A DNA stretch of 64,000 nucleotides, taken from the NCBI RefSeq assembly GCF_900890705.1, contig NZ_CAAHFH010000003.1, positions 124,001-188,000 of the forward strand, read 5' to 3'. This stretch comes from Pontiella sulfatireligans. GTDB lineage: Bacteria; Verrucomicrobiota; Kiritimatiellia; Kiritimatiellales; Pontiellaceae. The position numbers and the translations under genes were made by a program. This document shows positions 15,862 to 23,871 of this stretch, piece after piece (position 1 is the stretch's first letter; every line of letters starts with the position of its first letter). Under the pieces are notes generated by a model. It ran no database searches. It was not told the DNA's origin and was given only the letters and a program-made list of their open reading frames with translations.

Positions 15862-16314
15862 ATGCGTCGTAAAGACCGAAAACTAACTGATAGCGAAGCC
15901 CAGTCCATCCTTGAAAAATGTCAATACGGCATCCTTAGCACCGTATCAGCTGACAACCTTCCATCAGGTATTCCCTTGAATTATTGTGTAATGGATAAAT
16001 GCATCTATTTTCATTGCGCCATCGAAGGAGCTAAAATCGACAACATTAAGAACAACCCTCGGGTGTCATTTTGCGTTGTAGGGAAAGATGAAGTAATTCC
16101 TCACAACTTTACGTCTCTTTATGAATGCTGCATTGTTCACGGATTGGCGTCTGAAGTGTTTGAGGAAGAAAAATCAACTGCCCTAAAAGAACTCATATAT
16201 AAATATTCCAACATTTATATGGCTGAGGGATTGGAGTATATTGAGAGGCTCAAAGACAAAACACGAGTGTTTAAAATTGCGATTGAGGCGATCTCTGGCA
16301 AGGCGAACAGATAA
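15862..16314 (+). CDS. Pyridoxamine 5'-phosphate oxidase-like FMN-binding protein (NimA type)
   Basis: A 150-residue split-barrel flavoprotein. The start MRRKDRKLTDSEAQSILEKC with GILSTVSADNLPSGIPLNY is the typical opening of the NimA/PNPOx-related family, which binds FMN or heme and includes nitroreductase-like resistance and antioxidant proteins. The IYFHCAIEGAKIDNIKNNPR segment contains the usual phosphate-contacting region. The frame extends upstream to 15808, but the ATG at 15862 follows GGGAAGGAAAG and fits the homologous start. AT-richer than its neighbours and followed by an attC-like site, so probably an integron cassette. Confidence 0.85.
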   Translation: MRRKDRKLTDSEAQSILEKCQYGILSTVSADNLPSGIPLNYCVMDKCIYFHCAIEGAKIDNIKNNPRVSFCVVGKDEVIPHNFTSLYECCIVHGLASEVFEEEKSTALKELIYKYSNIYMAEGLEYIERLKDKTRVFKIAIEAISGKANR

Positions 16315-16315
16315 A

Positions 16316-16412
16316 AAGACAACTTTTGCCCACGCGAGCAGCCCCTACTTGGCCAACGCCCGTTTTTGAAGGCAGAGTCGGATTCCCAAGCGACTCACCT
16401 CAGACGTTGGGA
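16316..16412 (+). other. attC: attC site 6
   Basis: Begins GACAACTTTTG directly after the stop codon, carries CCAACGCCCG (16353-16362, the core phrase of the other sites), an internal hairpin GAGTCG/CGACTC (16375-16397), and ends CAGACGTTGGGACC with core GTTGGGA (16406-16412). It is separated from the main array by the BCCT-porin region. Confidence 0.7.
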
Positions 16413-16436
16413 CCAGAAAGAAAAACAGGAAACATT

Positions 16437-17114
16437 ATGACAAGCAGAAGATTCATCTCCATTATTGCAACGACATTAACCCTGTGTTCAATTTCAGCAT
16501 ATTCTAATGAACCTACGGAACAGCCTGCATCGCTCAGAATAGCCTGTGTTGGCGACAGCATTACCTTTGGCTCAGGAATAAAGGATCGAAATGCGAACAG
16601 TTATCCAGCGCAGCTTTCTGCGATGCTTGGGAAAAACACAACCGTCCGTAATTTTGGAGTTAGCGGCGCCACACTATTAAAGAAGGGCGATAAACCTTAT
16701 TGGAACCAGCCAAAATATAAAGCCGCACTTGAGTTCAAACCTGATGTTGTGATCATCAAGCTGGGCACGAATGATTCAAAACCCGTAAACTGGAAACATA
16801 AAGCTGACTACGTCCCCGACTATATTCAGCTGATAGAGAGTTTTCAAAAGCTGGAGAGCAAGCCGACAGTATGGATCTGCTACCCAGTTCCAGCTTACCC
16901 CGGACGCTGGGGCATCACAGACAAGGTCATGAAAGAGCAAGTCATCCCGCTGGTTGATGAAGTTGCCAAACAAGCAAATGTTGAAATCATCAACCTCTAC
17001 TCTGCCCTTAGCGACAAGAAAGAAATGTTTCCTGACACAGTGCATCCCAACGCCGCTGGCGCAAAAGTAATGGCGGAGACAATCGTCGCAGTAATCACTA
17101 GCAAGAAGTTATAA
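16437..17114 (+). CDS. SGNH/GDSL hydrolase, exported
   Basis: A 225-residue secreted esterase. Signal peptide (FISIIATTLTLCSISAYSNE), then block I VGDSITFGSG with the catalytic Ser, block III GTNDSKP with the oxyanion Asn, and block V DTVHPNAAG with the Asp/His pair. This family removes acetyl or acyl groups from carbohydrates; here an acetylesterase acting on polysaccharide is plausible. Start at ATG 16437, since the upstream frame lies in attC6. It begins 30 bases after the attC6 core and is followed by another attC-like site, so it is probably a cassette gene. Confidence 0.88.
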   Translation: MTSRRFISIIATTLTLCSISAYSNEPTEQPASLRIACVGDSITFGSGIKDRNANSYPAQLSAMLGKNTTVRNFGVSGATLLKKGDKPYWNQPKYKAALEFKPDVVIIKLGTNDSKPVNWKHKADYVPDYIQLIESFQKLESKPTVWICYPVPAYPGRWGITDKVMKEQVIPLVDEVAKQANVEIINLYSALSDKKEMFPDTVHPNAAGAKVMAETIVAVITSKKL

Positions 17115-17116
17115 CA

Positions 17117-17217
17117 GGCCGAACCGCCATTAAACCCTTCTGAGTAAAGACCTGCGAAGCACATTCTGCGAACGGCAGATCAAAATTCCCCCGTCACCGT
17201 CTAGGCGGACGTTGCGC
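17117..17217 (+). other. attC: attC site 7 (end of cassette-like region)
   Basis: GGCCGAACCGCC (17117-17128) pairs with GGCGGACGTT (17204-17213), giving a CCGCC/GGCGG arm with AAC/GTT ends; core GTTGCGC at 17211-17217. No further cassette core was seen downstream. Confidence 0.6.
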
Positions 17218-17385
17218 CACGGTGGAGCTTGCCGGTCCACCCGCACGCATCATGGAAGCCCCAAAACGGAGCGCGACAGCAACGCCTAGAAACTGAAGGG
17301 CTTGTTTCGGGATTAGATATTCGTGCTTAGGATTTCCCTTTTTTCAGAGGCTGGAATACCATGTGAGCTATTTACGAGGAAATTC

Positions 17386-18690
17386 ATGGCGGAGGTTAAA
17401 CTTGAAGATGCGCCGCAGGGCGTTAAAGCATATTGCGACAAGGGCGTTGCCGCCATGGAGCGCAGCAACCATGACTACGCCATGGATATGTTCGAGGCCG
17501 CGCTGAAGGTTGAGCCGGGCCTGCTGCAGGTGCGCAGGATGCTCCGCGCCGCCGCCGTTAAAAAAACCAAGGCCAACCCGCCCGGGAAACTCGGGGCAGC
17601 CAAGGGCATCGGTCGATTGATGAAAGCCTCCAGCCTGCTGAAGAAGAATCCGCTTCAAGCCTTGGAGCTGGCCGAAGCGCTGATACGGATCGATCCGTTC
17701 AACCTGAAATTCGCCAAAGTGCAGTGCGAAGCAGCCGAGGCCGCTGGACTGCCCGAAGCGGCCATCCTGACCTTGGAATCACTGAAAGGCAACCAGCCGT
17801 CCTGCTTGAAGGTGCTGGAGCCGCTGGCCCGGCTCTACCAAAAAACCGGGCAGTTCGATCTCGAATATAAATGCCGGGACGCAATCGCCAAACTTAAACC
17901 GAACGACTCGGCCGCCCTCAAGGAACTCAAGGATGCCGCCGCGCGCCTAACCATGGGCCAGGCGGGTTGGCAGCGCGATGCCATGCGCAACCCTGCAGCA
18001 ACGCCGGCGGCAAACGACATGGAACAAGTCTTGGCCCAAATTGAGAAGGAGCCAGGCAACCTTAACCATCGGCGCACACTCGCCGACGTACAGCTGCGCA
18101 GCGGGCAGTATGCCGAAGCGATCCAGACCTTGGAAACCAGCCTGGAACTGGCTGGAGGTACAGATCCGCGACTCGAAAGGAAGCTGTTTACGGCAAACGA
18201 TCATCTGGTCGGATTCGAACTGGCAAACGCGGAGGATGCGGATGATCGTGAGCAGATCGCCTTCCTTCGGAAAAAACGGGCCGCCATGCAGATTGAACAT
18301 GCGGCGCGCCAGGCGGAACGCTACCCGAATGATCTGCAGCTCAAGTTTGAATATGGAAAACTGCTTTTGGAGAGTGGTCAACACACGGAAGCCATCCAGC
18401 AATTCCAGCTCGCGCAACGCAATCCGCAACGGCGCGTCCGCTCGTTGCTTTATCTGGCGCGGGCCTTCAAGGCCAAGGCGCAACTCGATATTGCAAAGGA
18501 ACAGCTCGGCGTCGCTCTGGAGGAGCTTCCTTCAATGGATGAGACGAAAAAGGAAGTGCTCTACGAGCTAGGCGCTCTTTGCGAAGAAACCGGCAAACCA
18601 TCCGAGGCCATGAAATGCTTCAAGGAAATCTATTCCGTGGACATCGGCTACCGAGACGTGGCTTCCAAGGTGGAAGCCGTCTCGAATTGA
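17386..18690 (+). CDS. TPR-repeat protein
   Basis: A 434-residue all-helical protein with several tetratricopeptide repeats (for example near residues 15-50, AMERSNHDYAMDMFEAALKV; 230-265, SGQYAEAIQTLETSLELAGG; 325-360; 385-425). TPRs mediate protein-protein contacts. There is no signal peptide in the form starting at ATG 17386, which follows GAGGAAATTC; upstream frame residues are ignored for that reason. The partner is unknown. It stands alone between the end of the cassette-like region and a minus-strand gene pair. Confidence 0.8.
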   Translation: MAEVKLEDAPQGVKAYCDKGVAAMERSNHDYAMDMFEAALKVEPGLLQVRRMLRAAAVKKTKANPPGKLGAAKGIGRLMKASSLLKKNPLQALELAEALIRIDPFNLKFAKVQCEAAEAAGLPEAAILTLESLKGNQPSCLKVLEPLARLYQKTGQFDLEYKCRDAIAKLKPNDSAALKELKDAAARLTMGQAGWQRDAMRNPAATPAANDMEQVLAQIEKEPGNLNHRRTLADVQLRSGQYAEAIQTLETSLELAGGTDPRLERKLFTANDHLVGFELANAEDADDREQIAFLRKKRAAMQIEHAARQAERYPNDLQLKFEYGKLLLESGQHTEAIQQFQLAQRNPQRRVRSLLYLARAFKAKAQLDIAKEQLGVALEELPSMDETKKEVLYELGALCEETGKPSEAMKCFKEIYSVDIGYRDVASKVEAVSN

Positions 18691-18705
18691 AGATTAAACC
18701 GAGGA

Positions 18706-19020
18706 CTAGTGTTTTCCCGGACGCACGCTGTACCACGGGAGCGGTTTCTTCGGGTTGCGCTTGTCTTGGATGGTAATGAGTTCGCCGGTGCCGTGAAAGA
18801 CCGGAAGGCTTTCCACCCTCTTCCATGAATATGTCTCTTCGTCCCTGACGAATACCGTATAGTCGCAACCCGCCTCCGACATCCAGCTGAGCGTGACTAC
18901 GCCATCGCTATTCTGGGCGGTGGATACGCGCGGGATATTCGCCGGTTCGATTATTTCAGAAACGCATCCTGTGAGGCTCAGCATGCCCACGATGGCCGCA
19001 ATCGCTAAATACATTTTCAT
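18706..19020 (-). CDS. Small lipoprotein of unknown function
   Basis: A 104-residue protein with a type II signal and lipobox LTGC (IAAIVGMLSLTGC), then a fibronectin-like strand pattern (VVTLSWMSEAGCDYTVFVRD) and a basic C-terminus. No family is recognised with certainty. It lies one base after the gene at 19022-19876 on the same strand, so the two are probably co-transcribed. Upstream in-frame Met codons fall inside that gene; the ATG at 19020 fits the signal peptide. Confidence 0.65.
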   Translation of the reverse strand: MKMYLAIAAIVGMLSLTGCVSEIIEPANIPRVSTAQNSDGVVTLSWMSEAGCDYTVFVRDEETYSWKRVESLPVFHGTGELITIQDKRNPKKPLPWYSVRPGKH

Positions 19021-19021
19021 C

Positions 19022-19876
19022 CTATTGCTCAACCTTAGCCTCGACGGCGGCTTCTTCAACCACAACCGCAGCTTCTTCGGCATCAGCAACGCCCATAATG
19101 ACCGCTGCCGGCACCTCGTTAGTCAACGGAGATTCGAGTGTATCCATTTCCAAAAAGTCTTCGGCCATCTCTTCTTCAGCGGCAGCCTCCTCGAGCATTT
19201 CCTCTTCTACGACCGATTCTTCAACTGCCTCGACGTCTATAGGCTCTTCAAACACCTCAAAGACGACCGGTTCGGGAATGCGCACCACGAACCAGTATTG
19301 GAGGTCCGATGCACCGACTATCGGCCGCGCCTTGAGGTGCTCATCCAAGCGCTGGTGGTACCATGCAATATTCAACCCTTCTGGATTGATGGAGGCCATG
19401 TCCATGCCGTAGCGATTGGCAAACCATTTCCAGTCCTTGTAGTCGAAATCGTAATACTGGCCAATGAGGTGAAGCAGCGGGCGGGTATCGGTAGTTGAGA
19501 TCTTGTACACCGACTCAACCCAATCAACCGGAGGCACCAGACTTTCGGGAATAGGCATGCCGGGCTCCTCAATCAAGAGCGCAGAATTGGGGCCGTTGCG
19601 GAAAAACTCGCCGGTTTTGTATTTTTCCGGAGTAACGTTCACCCACTCGCTTCCGGCCCAGCCATGCAGAGAAACCTCTCCTCGAGCACCGATCTTGTAG
19701 CTCAGCAACAAGGTGGGGTAGCGGTTGGCAAGATCCAGCCCCTTTTGGAGAGAAGCCTCATCGCGAGGCACCATGACCAGCGTGACCTCCTTCATGCGAC
19801 CGGCAAAGGACGACACGGCAGAAAGCAGCATGGCGGCAAGTATGAACAACCGAATGGATTTTATGGATTTCATCAT
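19022..19876 (-). CDS. Exported protein with acidic Glu/Ala/Val-rich tail
   Basis: A 284-residue protein with a signal peptide (IRLFILAAMLLSAVSSFAG). A folded region (about residues 25-195) contains many aromatic residues (YYDFDYKDWKWFANRYGMDM). It is followed by a long strongly acidic, low-complexity tail (VEESVVEEEMLEEAAAEEEM). The function is unknown; the tail may bind cations or be disordered. An upstream in-frame Met exists (19894), but the Met at 19876 leads straight into the signal peptide. It is downstream of ferritin on the same strand. Confidence 0.6.
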   Translation of the reverse strand: MMKSIKSIRLFILAAMLLSAVSSFAGRMKEVTLVMVPRDEASLQKGLDLANRYPTLLLSYKIGARGEVSLHGWAGSEWVNVTPEKYKTGEFFRNGPNSALLIEEPGMPIPESLVPPVDWVESVYKISTTDTRPLLHLIGQYYDFDYKDWKWFANRYGMDMASINPEGLNIAWYHQRLDEHLKARPIVGASDLQYWFVVRIPEPVVFEVFEEPIDVEAVEESVVEEEMLEEAAAEEEMAEDFLEMDTLESPLTNEVPAAVIMGVADAEEAAVVVEEAAVEAKVEQ

Positions 19877-19886
19877 TTTCTCCCAG

Positions 19887-20396
19887 TTAAGCAACTAGAG
19901 GTGTTGGGGCCAGTCGAACGGACAGTTTCTGATCAATCATCATCAGTCCGCCTTTGTCGTTGCCGACCATGCGCAGCGGCGCAAGGATATCATTAACGTT
20001 TGCCTCTTCTTCAACCTGTTCACTCACATACCACTGGAGGAAGGTTTGGGTAGCATAGTCGCGCTCTTCAACGGCGAGGCCCATCAACTTGTGAATGTAA
20101 GAGGTTATAAACTGTTCGTGCTCCAATGTTTGCTCGAAAACTTCCAGAGGCGTGCCGTATTCCAGAGGGGGCTCCTCGATGGTTTTGAGGTGGATGGTGC
20201 CGCCTTGATCAAGAATGTAGTCATACATCTTAGTGACGTGCAGGCTTTCCTCTTCGTACTGCATGCGCATCCAGTGGGCAAACCCGGGCAAGCCGATCTT
20301 GTTGCAATAGGCCGACATGGCTAGATACATGTAGGCGGAGAAAAACTCCTTGTTGACCTGCTCGTTCAGCTCTTCTTGCATTTTTTCTGAAATCAT
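19887..20396 (-). CDS. ftnA: Ferritin, bacterial non-heme type
   Basis: A 169-residue iron-storage protein forming a 24-mer that oxidises and stores iron in the cytoplasm. The ferroxidase-site residues appear in order: Glu in QVNKEFFSAYMYLAM, the E-x-x-H pair in YEEESLHVTKM, Glu in FEQTLEHEQF, and Gln/Glu in FLQWYVSEQVEEE. The ATG at 20396 follows AGGAGTGGTT; a GTG two codons earlier overlaps that ribosome site and is unlikely. The C-terminal tail after NDKGGLMMID is somewhat longer than in E. coli FtnA. It stands divergent from nothing obvious and no Fur box was identified. Confidence 0.93.
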   Translation of the reverse strand: MISEKMQEELNEQVNKEFFSAYMYLAMSAYCNKIGLPGFAHWMRMQYEEESLHVTKMYDYILDQGGTIHLKTIEEPPLEYGTPLEVFEQTLEHEQFITSYIHKLMGLAVEERDYATQTFLQWYVSEQVEEEANVNDILAPLRMVGNDKGGLMMIDQKLSVRLAPTPLVA

Positions 20397-20446
20397 AACC
20401 ACTCCTGTTGTTTGATGTCTCTTGGACTATCTGCCTTGAAAAAAAG

Positions 20447-21334
20447 TCAGTCAATCCCATTTGCACGCTTGGCCGATACCACCGTGTTGTACAGCAACAT
20501 CGTAATGGTCATCGGGCCGACGCCGCCGGGCACCGGTGTAATCATCGAGGCTTTTTCCTTTACGGCCTCGAAATCCACGTCGCCGACCAACCGGTAACCG
20601 CGCTCCCGAGAGGCGTCCTCAACACGGTTGACGCCAACGTCGATCACCACAACGCCCTCTTTAACCATGTCGGCCGTTACCGTGTTCGGCCAGCCCGATG
20701 CGGCAATGATGATGTCCGCCTGACGGGTGTGGAAGGAGAGATCCTTGGTGCGGGTATGGCAGAGCGTAACCGTGGCGTTGGCGCCTTCCTTCTTTTGAAG
20801 GAGCATGTTGGCGACCGGCTTGCCGACAATGTTGCTGCGGCCCACCACCACCACGTGCGCGCCAGAGGTTTCGACGCCGCTGCGCATCAGCATTTGCAGG
20901 ATGCCGTTCGGCGTGCAGGGCAAAAACGCCTCTTCACCGACCATCATCTTGCCCACGTTCATCGGGTGGAAGCCGTCGACATCCTTGTCAGGATCAATCG
21001 CCAGCAGCACCGCCGCCTCGTCGATATGCTTGGGCAGCGGAAGCTGGACAAGAATACCGTTGATCTTGGGATCGTTGTTCATCTGATTCACCAGCGCCAG
21101 CAGATCTTCCTGCGAGGTTTCGGCCGGCAGGCGGTTGTCGTCGGAATAGATCCCGATCTTTTCGCAGGCGCGCTCCTTCGCTGTGACATACGATTGCGAG
21201 GCCGGATCAGCCCCCACCAAAACAACGCCAAGACCGGGAACAATCCCCTTCTCTTTCAATGCGGCCACTTCCGTGGTGAGCTCTTCGCGGATATCCGCAG
21301 CAATCTGTTTCCCATCAATAATTTTCGCCGACAT
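20447..21334 (-). CDS. folD: Bifunctional methylenetetrahydrofolate dehydrogenase/cyclohydrolase
   Basis: Interconverts 5,10-methylene-THF, 5,10-methenyl-THF and 10-formyl-THF with NADP+, supplying one-carbon units. Conserved FolD motifs: SYVTAKERACEKIGI with the catalytic Lys, VQLPLPKHID, VVGRSNIVGKPVANMLL of the cofactor site, and PVPGGVGPMTITML at the C-terminus. At 295 residues it is normal length. The ribosome site GAGAGGGAAAGC precedes the ATG. It lies near the glycine cleavage genes, which feed methylene-THF to the same pathway, though on the evidence here it is not in the same transcript. Confidence 0.96.
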   Translation of the reverse strand: MSAKIIDGKQIAADIREELTTEVAALKEKGIVPGLGVVLVGADPASQSYVTAKERACEKIGIYSDDNRLPAETSQEDLLALVNQMNNDPKINGILVQLPLPKHIDEAAVLLAIDPDKDVDGFHPMNVGKMMVGEEAFLPCTPNGILQMLMRSGVETSGAHVVVVGRSNIVGKPVANMLLQKKEGANATVTLCHTRTKDLSFHTRQADIIIAASGWPNTVTADMVKEGVVVIDVGVNRVEDASRERGYRLVGDVDFEAVKEKASMITPVPGGVGPMTITMLLYNTVVSAKRANGID

Positions 21335-21349
21335 GCTTTCCCTCTCCCT

Positions 21350-21724
21350 CTATTTAATAAACCGAATGCACGCAGGATAGCGGAATGCCACCCCTTCGCT
21401 GGCCTTTACAGCCGCAATGATCACAAATATAAAACCAATAAACCTGACTGCAAGCACAACCACCCATCCCCCTATAAAGAGAAACAACCACCCGAGCAAC
21501 GCATACAAAAAAAGGCTGATTTGGAAATTCAAAGACTCTTTCCCTTGGTCGTCGATAAATTCGCCGTCAACGCGTTTGATCAACCATAATACCAAAGGCC
21601 CAAGAAGATTGGCAGAAGCAATCGGAACGATAATGCCGCAAAGCGCAATCAGATGGCATCCCATTGCCCATTGGCGCTCGGTTTTGGACGGGATTGCTGC
21701 ATTCTGAAAATCGTTGCTTTCCAT
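21350..21724 (-). CDS. DUF4870 domain membrane protein
   Basis: A 124-residue protein with a short polar N-terminus, then three to four membrane helices (HLIALCGIIVPIASANLLGP, LFLYALLGWLFLFIGGWVVV, FIGFIFVIIAAVKASEG) separated by the WLIKRVDGEFIDDQGKESLN loop. This matches DUF4870 (Tic20-like) proteins. The role is unknown. AGGAGGAGCCC precedes the ATG. It lies directly upstream of folD on the same strand with a 15-base gap, so co-transcription is likely. Confidence 0.85.
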   Translation of the reverse strand: MESNDFQNAAIPSKTERQWAMGCHLIALCGIIVPIASANLLGPLVLWLIKRVDGEFIDDQGKESLNFQISLFLYALLGWLFLFIGGWVVVLAVRFIGFIFVIIAAVKASEGVAFRYPACIRFIK

Positions 21725-21831
21725 GGGCTCCTCCTGCTGGTTCCAACGGTTTCGAAACTATACCGCACCCAAGCGCACCCGCAAACCCGATTTCCAATTT
21801 TCCGCCCCGAAAAAGCCCCATCCACAGAAAC

Positions 21832-21866
21832 CAAAAAAAAAGCCCCTCCATAACAGAGAGGCCTTC
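21832..21866 (-). terminator. Terminator of the Cys-rich peptide gene
   Basis: On the minus strand GCCTCTC...GGAGGGGC (one G-T pair) forms a stem followed by a run of nine T, about 25 bases past the stop of the gene at 21891-22109. Confidence 0.85.
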
Positions 21867-21890
21867 TACAGTCAAAAAACTGAATCCAAA

Positions 21891-22109
21891 CTATTTCTTG
21901 GCGTCAGCTTTCTTCGCGCAGCATGCTTTGGCGCAGTCGGCGCCACACTTCTTGACGTCAGCCTTTTTACCGTCTTTGGCCGCAGTGCAAGCGGAGCAGG
22001 CCGCTTTCTTTTCAACCTTCTTGGCGGAACATCCGCAACTGTCACAAGCAAAAGCTGAAGAACCAGCCATGAACAACGCAATTGCAGCAATACTCATCAT
22101 TCTTTTCAT
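21891..22109 (-). CDS. Small exported cysteine- and lysine-rich protein
   Basis: A 72-residue peptide with a signal peptide (MSIAAIALFMAGSSAFA). It is followed by a mature region with ten cysteines in CxxCxC, CxxC and CxxxC/CC groupings (CDSCGCSAKK, CSACTA, CGADCAKACC) among many lysines. The pattern suggests metal binding or heavy disulfide bonding in the periplasm. It resembles loosely defined low-complexity Cys-rich proteins and no firm family can be named. It is a single gene with its own terminator. Confidence 0.7.
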   Translation of the reverse strand: MKRMMSIAAIALFMAGSSAFACDSCGCSAKKVEKKAACSACTAAKDGKKADVKKCGADCAKACCAKKADAKK

Positions 22110-22201
22110 TATTCGGTCTCCTGTTAGAATTAACCTATTATGAGTTAAGTGACCAAAGCGGTCTTGTTTTGTTCAAAACAATATCCGAAAAAATGAGTTT
22201 G

Positions 22202-23647
22202 TCACGAAAAACTTAGGCGCATATCGCGGGCGGCCTTGACTTCGTCCAACCGGCCGACCGGCGTTGAAACAGGGGCTTTGTGCAATTGTTCCGGGTCGTT
22301 TTTGGCAATTTCAAACAATTCTTCCATCACTTCCACAAAATGGTCGAGCGTATCGCGGTCTTCCGATTCGGTCGGTTCAACCATGATGGCCTCCGACACG
22401 TTAAGCGGAAAATAGACGGTCGGCGGATGGATTCCACGGTCGATCATGCCCTTGGCGATGTCCAAAGTATGAAGGCCGTATTGCTTCAGGACGTCGCCTG
22501 AATAGACAAACTCGTGCATGCAGCAGCCCTTGTATTCCTCATTAAAGAGCGGACGCAGCTTTTCCTGCAAATAGTTAGCATTGAGAACGGCGCGGTTGCT
22601 GGTGCCCAGCATTCCATCGCGTCCGAGCGACAGGATATAGGCATAGGCGCGGGCGATGATCCCAAAGTTGCCGTAGAACGGCGCAATGTAGCCGATGCTC
22701 TTGGGTTCGTCATAGTTCAGCGCAAACGTGCCGTCCTTGGTTTTTTCGACGCGCGAGATCGGCAGATACGGACGAATCTTTTCAACCACGCCAACCGGTC
22801 CGGCGCCCGGACCACCACCGCCATGCGGTGTGGCGAACGATTTGTGCAGGTTCAGATGGCAGATGTCGAAGCCCATGTCGCCGGGTTTGTAGCGCCCCAT
22901 AATGGCGTTGAAGTTGGCGCCGTCGTAATACATCAGGCCATCGACCTCATGCACGGCATCGCAGATATCCTTAATGCGCGGGTTGAACACGCCCAGCGTG
23001 TTCGGACTCGTCAGCATCACACCGGCGGTCTTTTCATTGAGCGCTTCCATGAACAGGTCAAAATCCATCACGCCGTTTTCATCGGAAGGAATCGTAACAA
23101 TCTTGTAGCCGGCCAGCCGGGCGCTGGAGGGGTTCGTCCCGTGGGCAGAGTCTGGAATAATGATGTGGTCTTTATCGTTTCCATTGTCCTTGTGATAGGC
23201 GGCCATCATCATCACACCGGTCAGCTCGCCGTGCGCGCCGGCCATCGGCTGGAGGGTGAACTCGTCCAGGCCGGTCGCTTCGGAAAGCAGACGTTCGGTG
23301 TTGTAGAGAATCCCCAGCGATCCCTGCGTAAGCAAGCCCCCGCCCCGCAGCTGCGGCCACAGCGGATGCACATCCGTCAGCTCCGGCAGGTTGGCGACGG
23401 CCTCGCAAGCCTTCGGATTGTATTTCATGGTGCACGAGCCCAGCGGATAGAAATGGGTATCGACCGAAAAGTTTAACCGCGAGAGCGCCGTAAAGTGGCG
23501 TACCACTTCTGCTTCCGAAACTTCCGGCAGCTCGGCCGGCTTGCTCCGCAGATACTTTGAAGGAATCTCTTCCGTCGCCGAAATCTTGATCGAGGACATT
23601 TGCACCCCGGGACGGCCGGGCGATGATTTTTCGTAGATGAGTTTCAT
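22202..23647 (-). CDS. gcvPB: Glycine dehydrogenase (decarboxylating) subunit 2
   Basis: The C-terminal half of P-protein in two-subunit systems. With GcvPA it decarboxylates glycine and passes the aminomethyl group to the lipoyl arm of GcvH. The PLP-binding Lys lies in NLHKSFATPHGGGGPGAGPVG; THFYPLGSCTMKYNPK near the N-terminus is also characteristic. Length 481 is normal. It is the last gcv gene of a minus-strand run (gcvT, gcvPA, gcvPB), but a toxin-like gene pair separates it from gcvPA. Confidence 0.96.
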   Translation of the reverse strand: MKLIYEKSSPGRPGVQMSSIKISATEEIPSKYLRSKPAELPEVSEAEVVRHFTALSRLNFSVDTHFYPLGSCTMKYNPKACEAVANLPELTDVHPLWPQLRGGGLLTQGSLGILYNTERLLSEATGLDEFTLQPMAGAHGELTGVMMMAAYHKDNGNDKDHIIIPDSAHGTNPSSARLAGYKIVTIPSDENGVMDFDLFMEALNEKTAGVMLTSPNTLGVFNPRIKDICDAVHEVDGLMYYDGANFNAIMGRYKPGDMGFDICHLNLHKSFATPHGGGGPGAGPVGVVEKIRPYLPISRVEKTKDGTFALNYDEPKSIGYIAPFYGNFGIIARAYAYILSLGRDGMLGTSNRAVLNANYLQEKLRPLFNEEYKGCCMHEFVYSGDVLKQYGLHTLDIAKGMIDRGIHPPTVYFPLNVSEAIMVEPTESEDRDTLDHFVEVMEELFEIAKNDPEQLHKAPVSTPVGRLDEVKAARDMRLSFS

Positions 23648-23676
23648 AAAACGTACTCCGTACTGCGTATTTCGTA

Positions 23677-23871
23677 TTATTTAACTTTATATTCTGGAGA
23701 CTCTTCCTGAATCCGCAGGGCCTCAGCGGCCGAAATCTTGTAGGGCTTGCCGTCGCGTTCAATGATGACATCCAGCCCGAGCCTTGCCTTTTTCACCAAT
23801 TCATCATGAACAGCTTGCTTGAGGCATTTCCGAGCCTCTTCCGTCTTTTCCAATATGCTTTTTTCATTCAT
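23677..23871 (-). CDS. Small protein, possible antitoxin partner of the zeta-like kinase
   Basis: A 64-residue soluble protein with two helices (EKTEEARKCLKQAVHDELVK) and a short strand region (DVIIERDGKPYKISAAEALR). It follows the P-loop kinase gene with an eight-base overlap, so the two are translated together. Position and size suggest the antitoxin or regulator of that gene, but classic epsilon antitoxin is unrelated in sequence and normally precedes zeta. The role is inferred from context only. Confidence 0.6.
   Translation of the reverse strand: MNEKSILEKTEEARKCLKQAVHDELVKKARLGLDVIIERDGKPYKISAAEALRIQEESPEYKVK

Noticed and set aside
20408..21589. 393-codon open frame opposite folD
   Set aside because: Antisense to folD and the DUF4870 gene, with a His/Arg-rich shadow translation.
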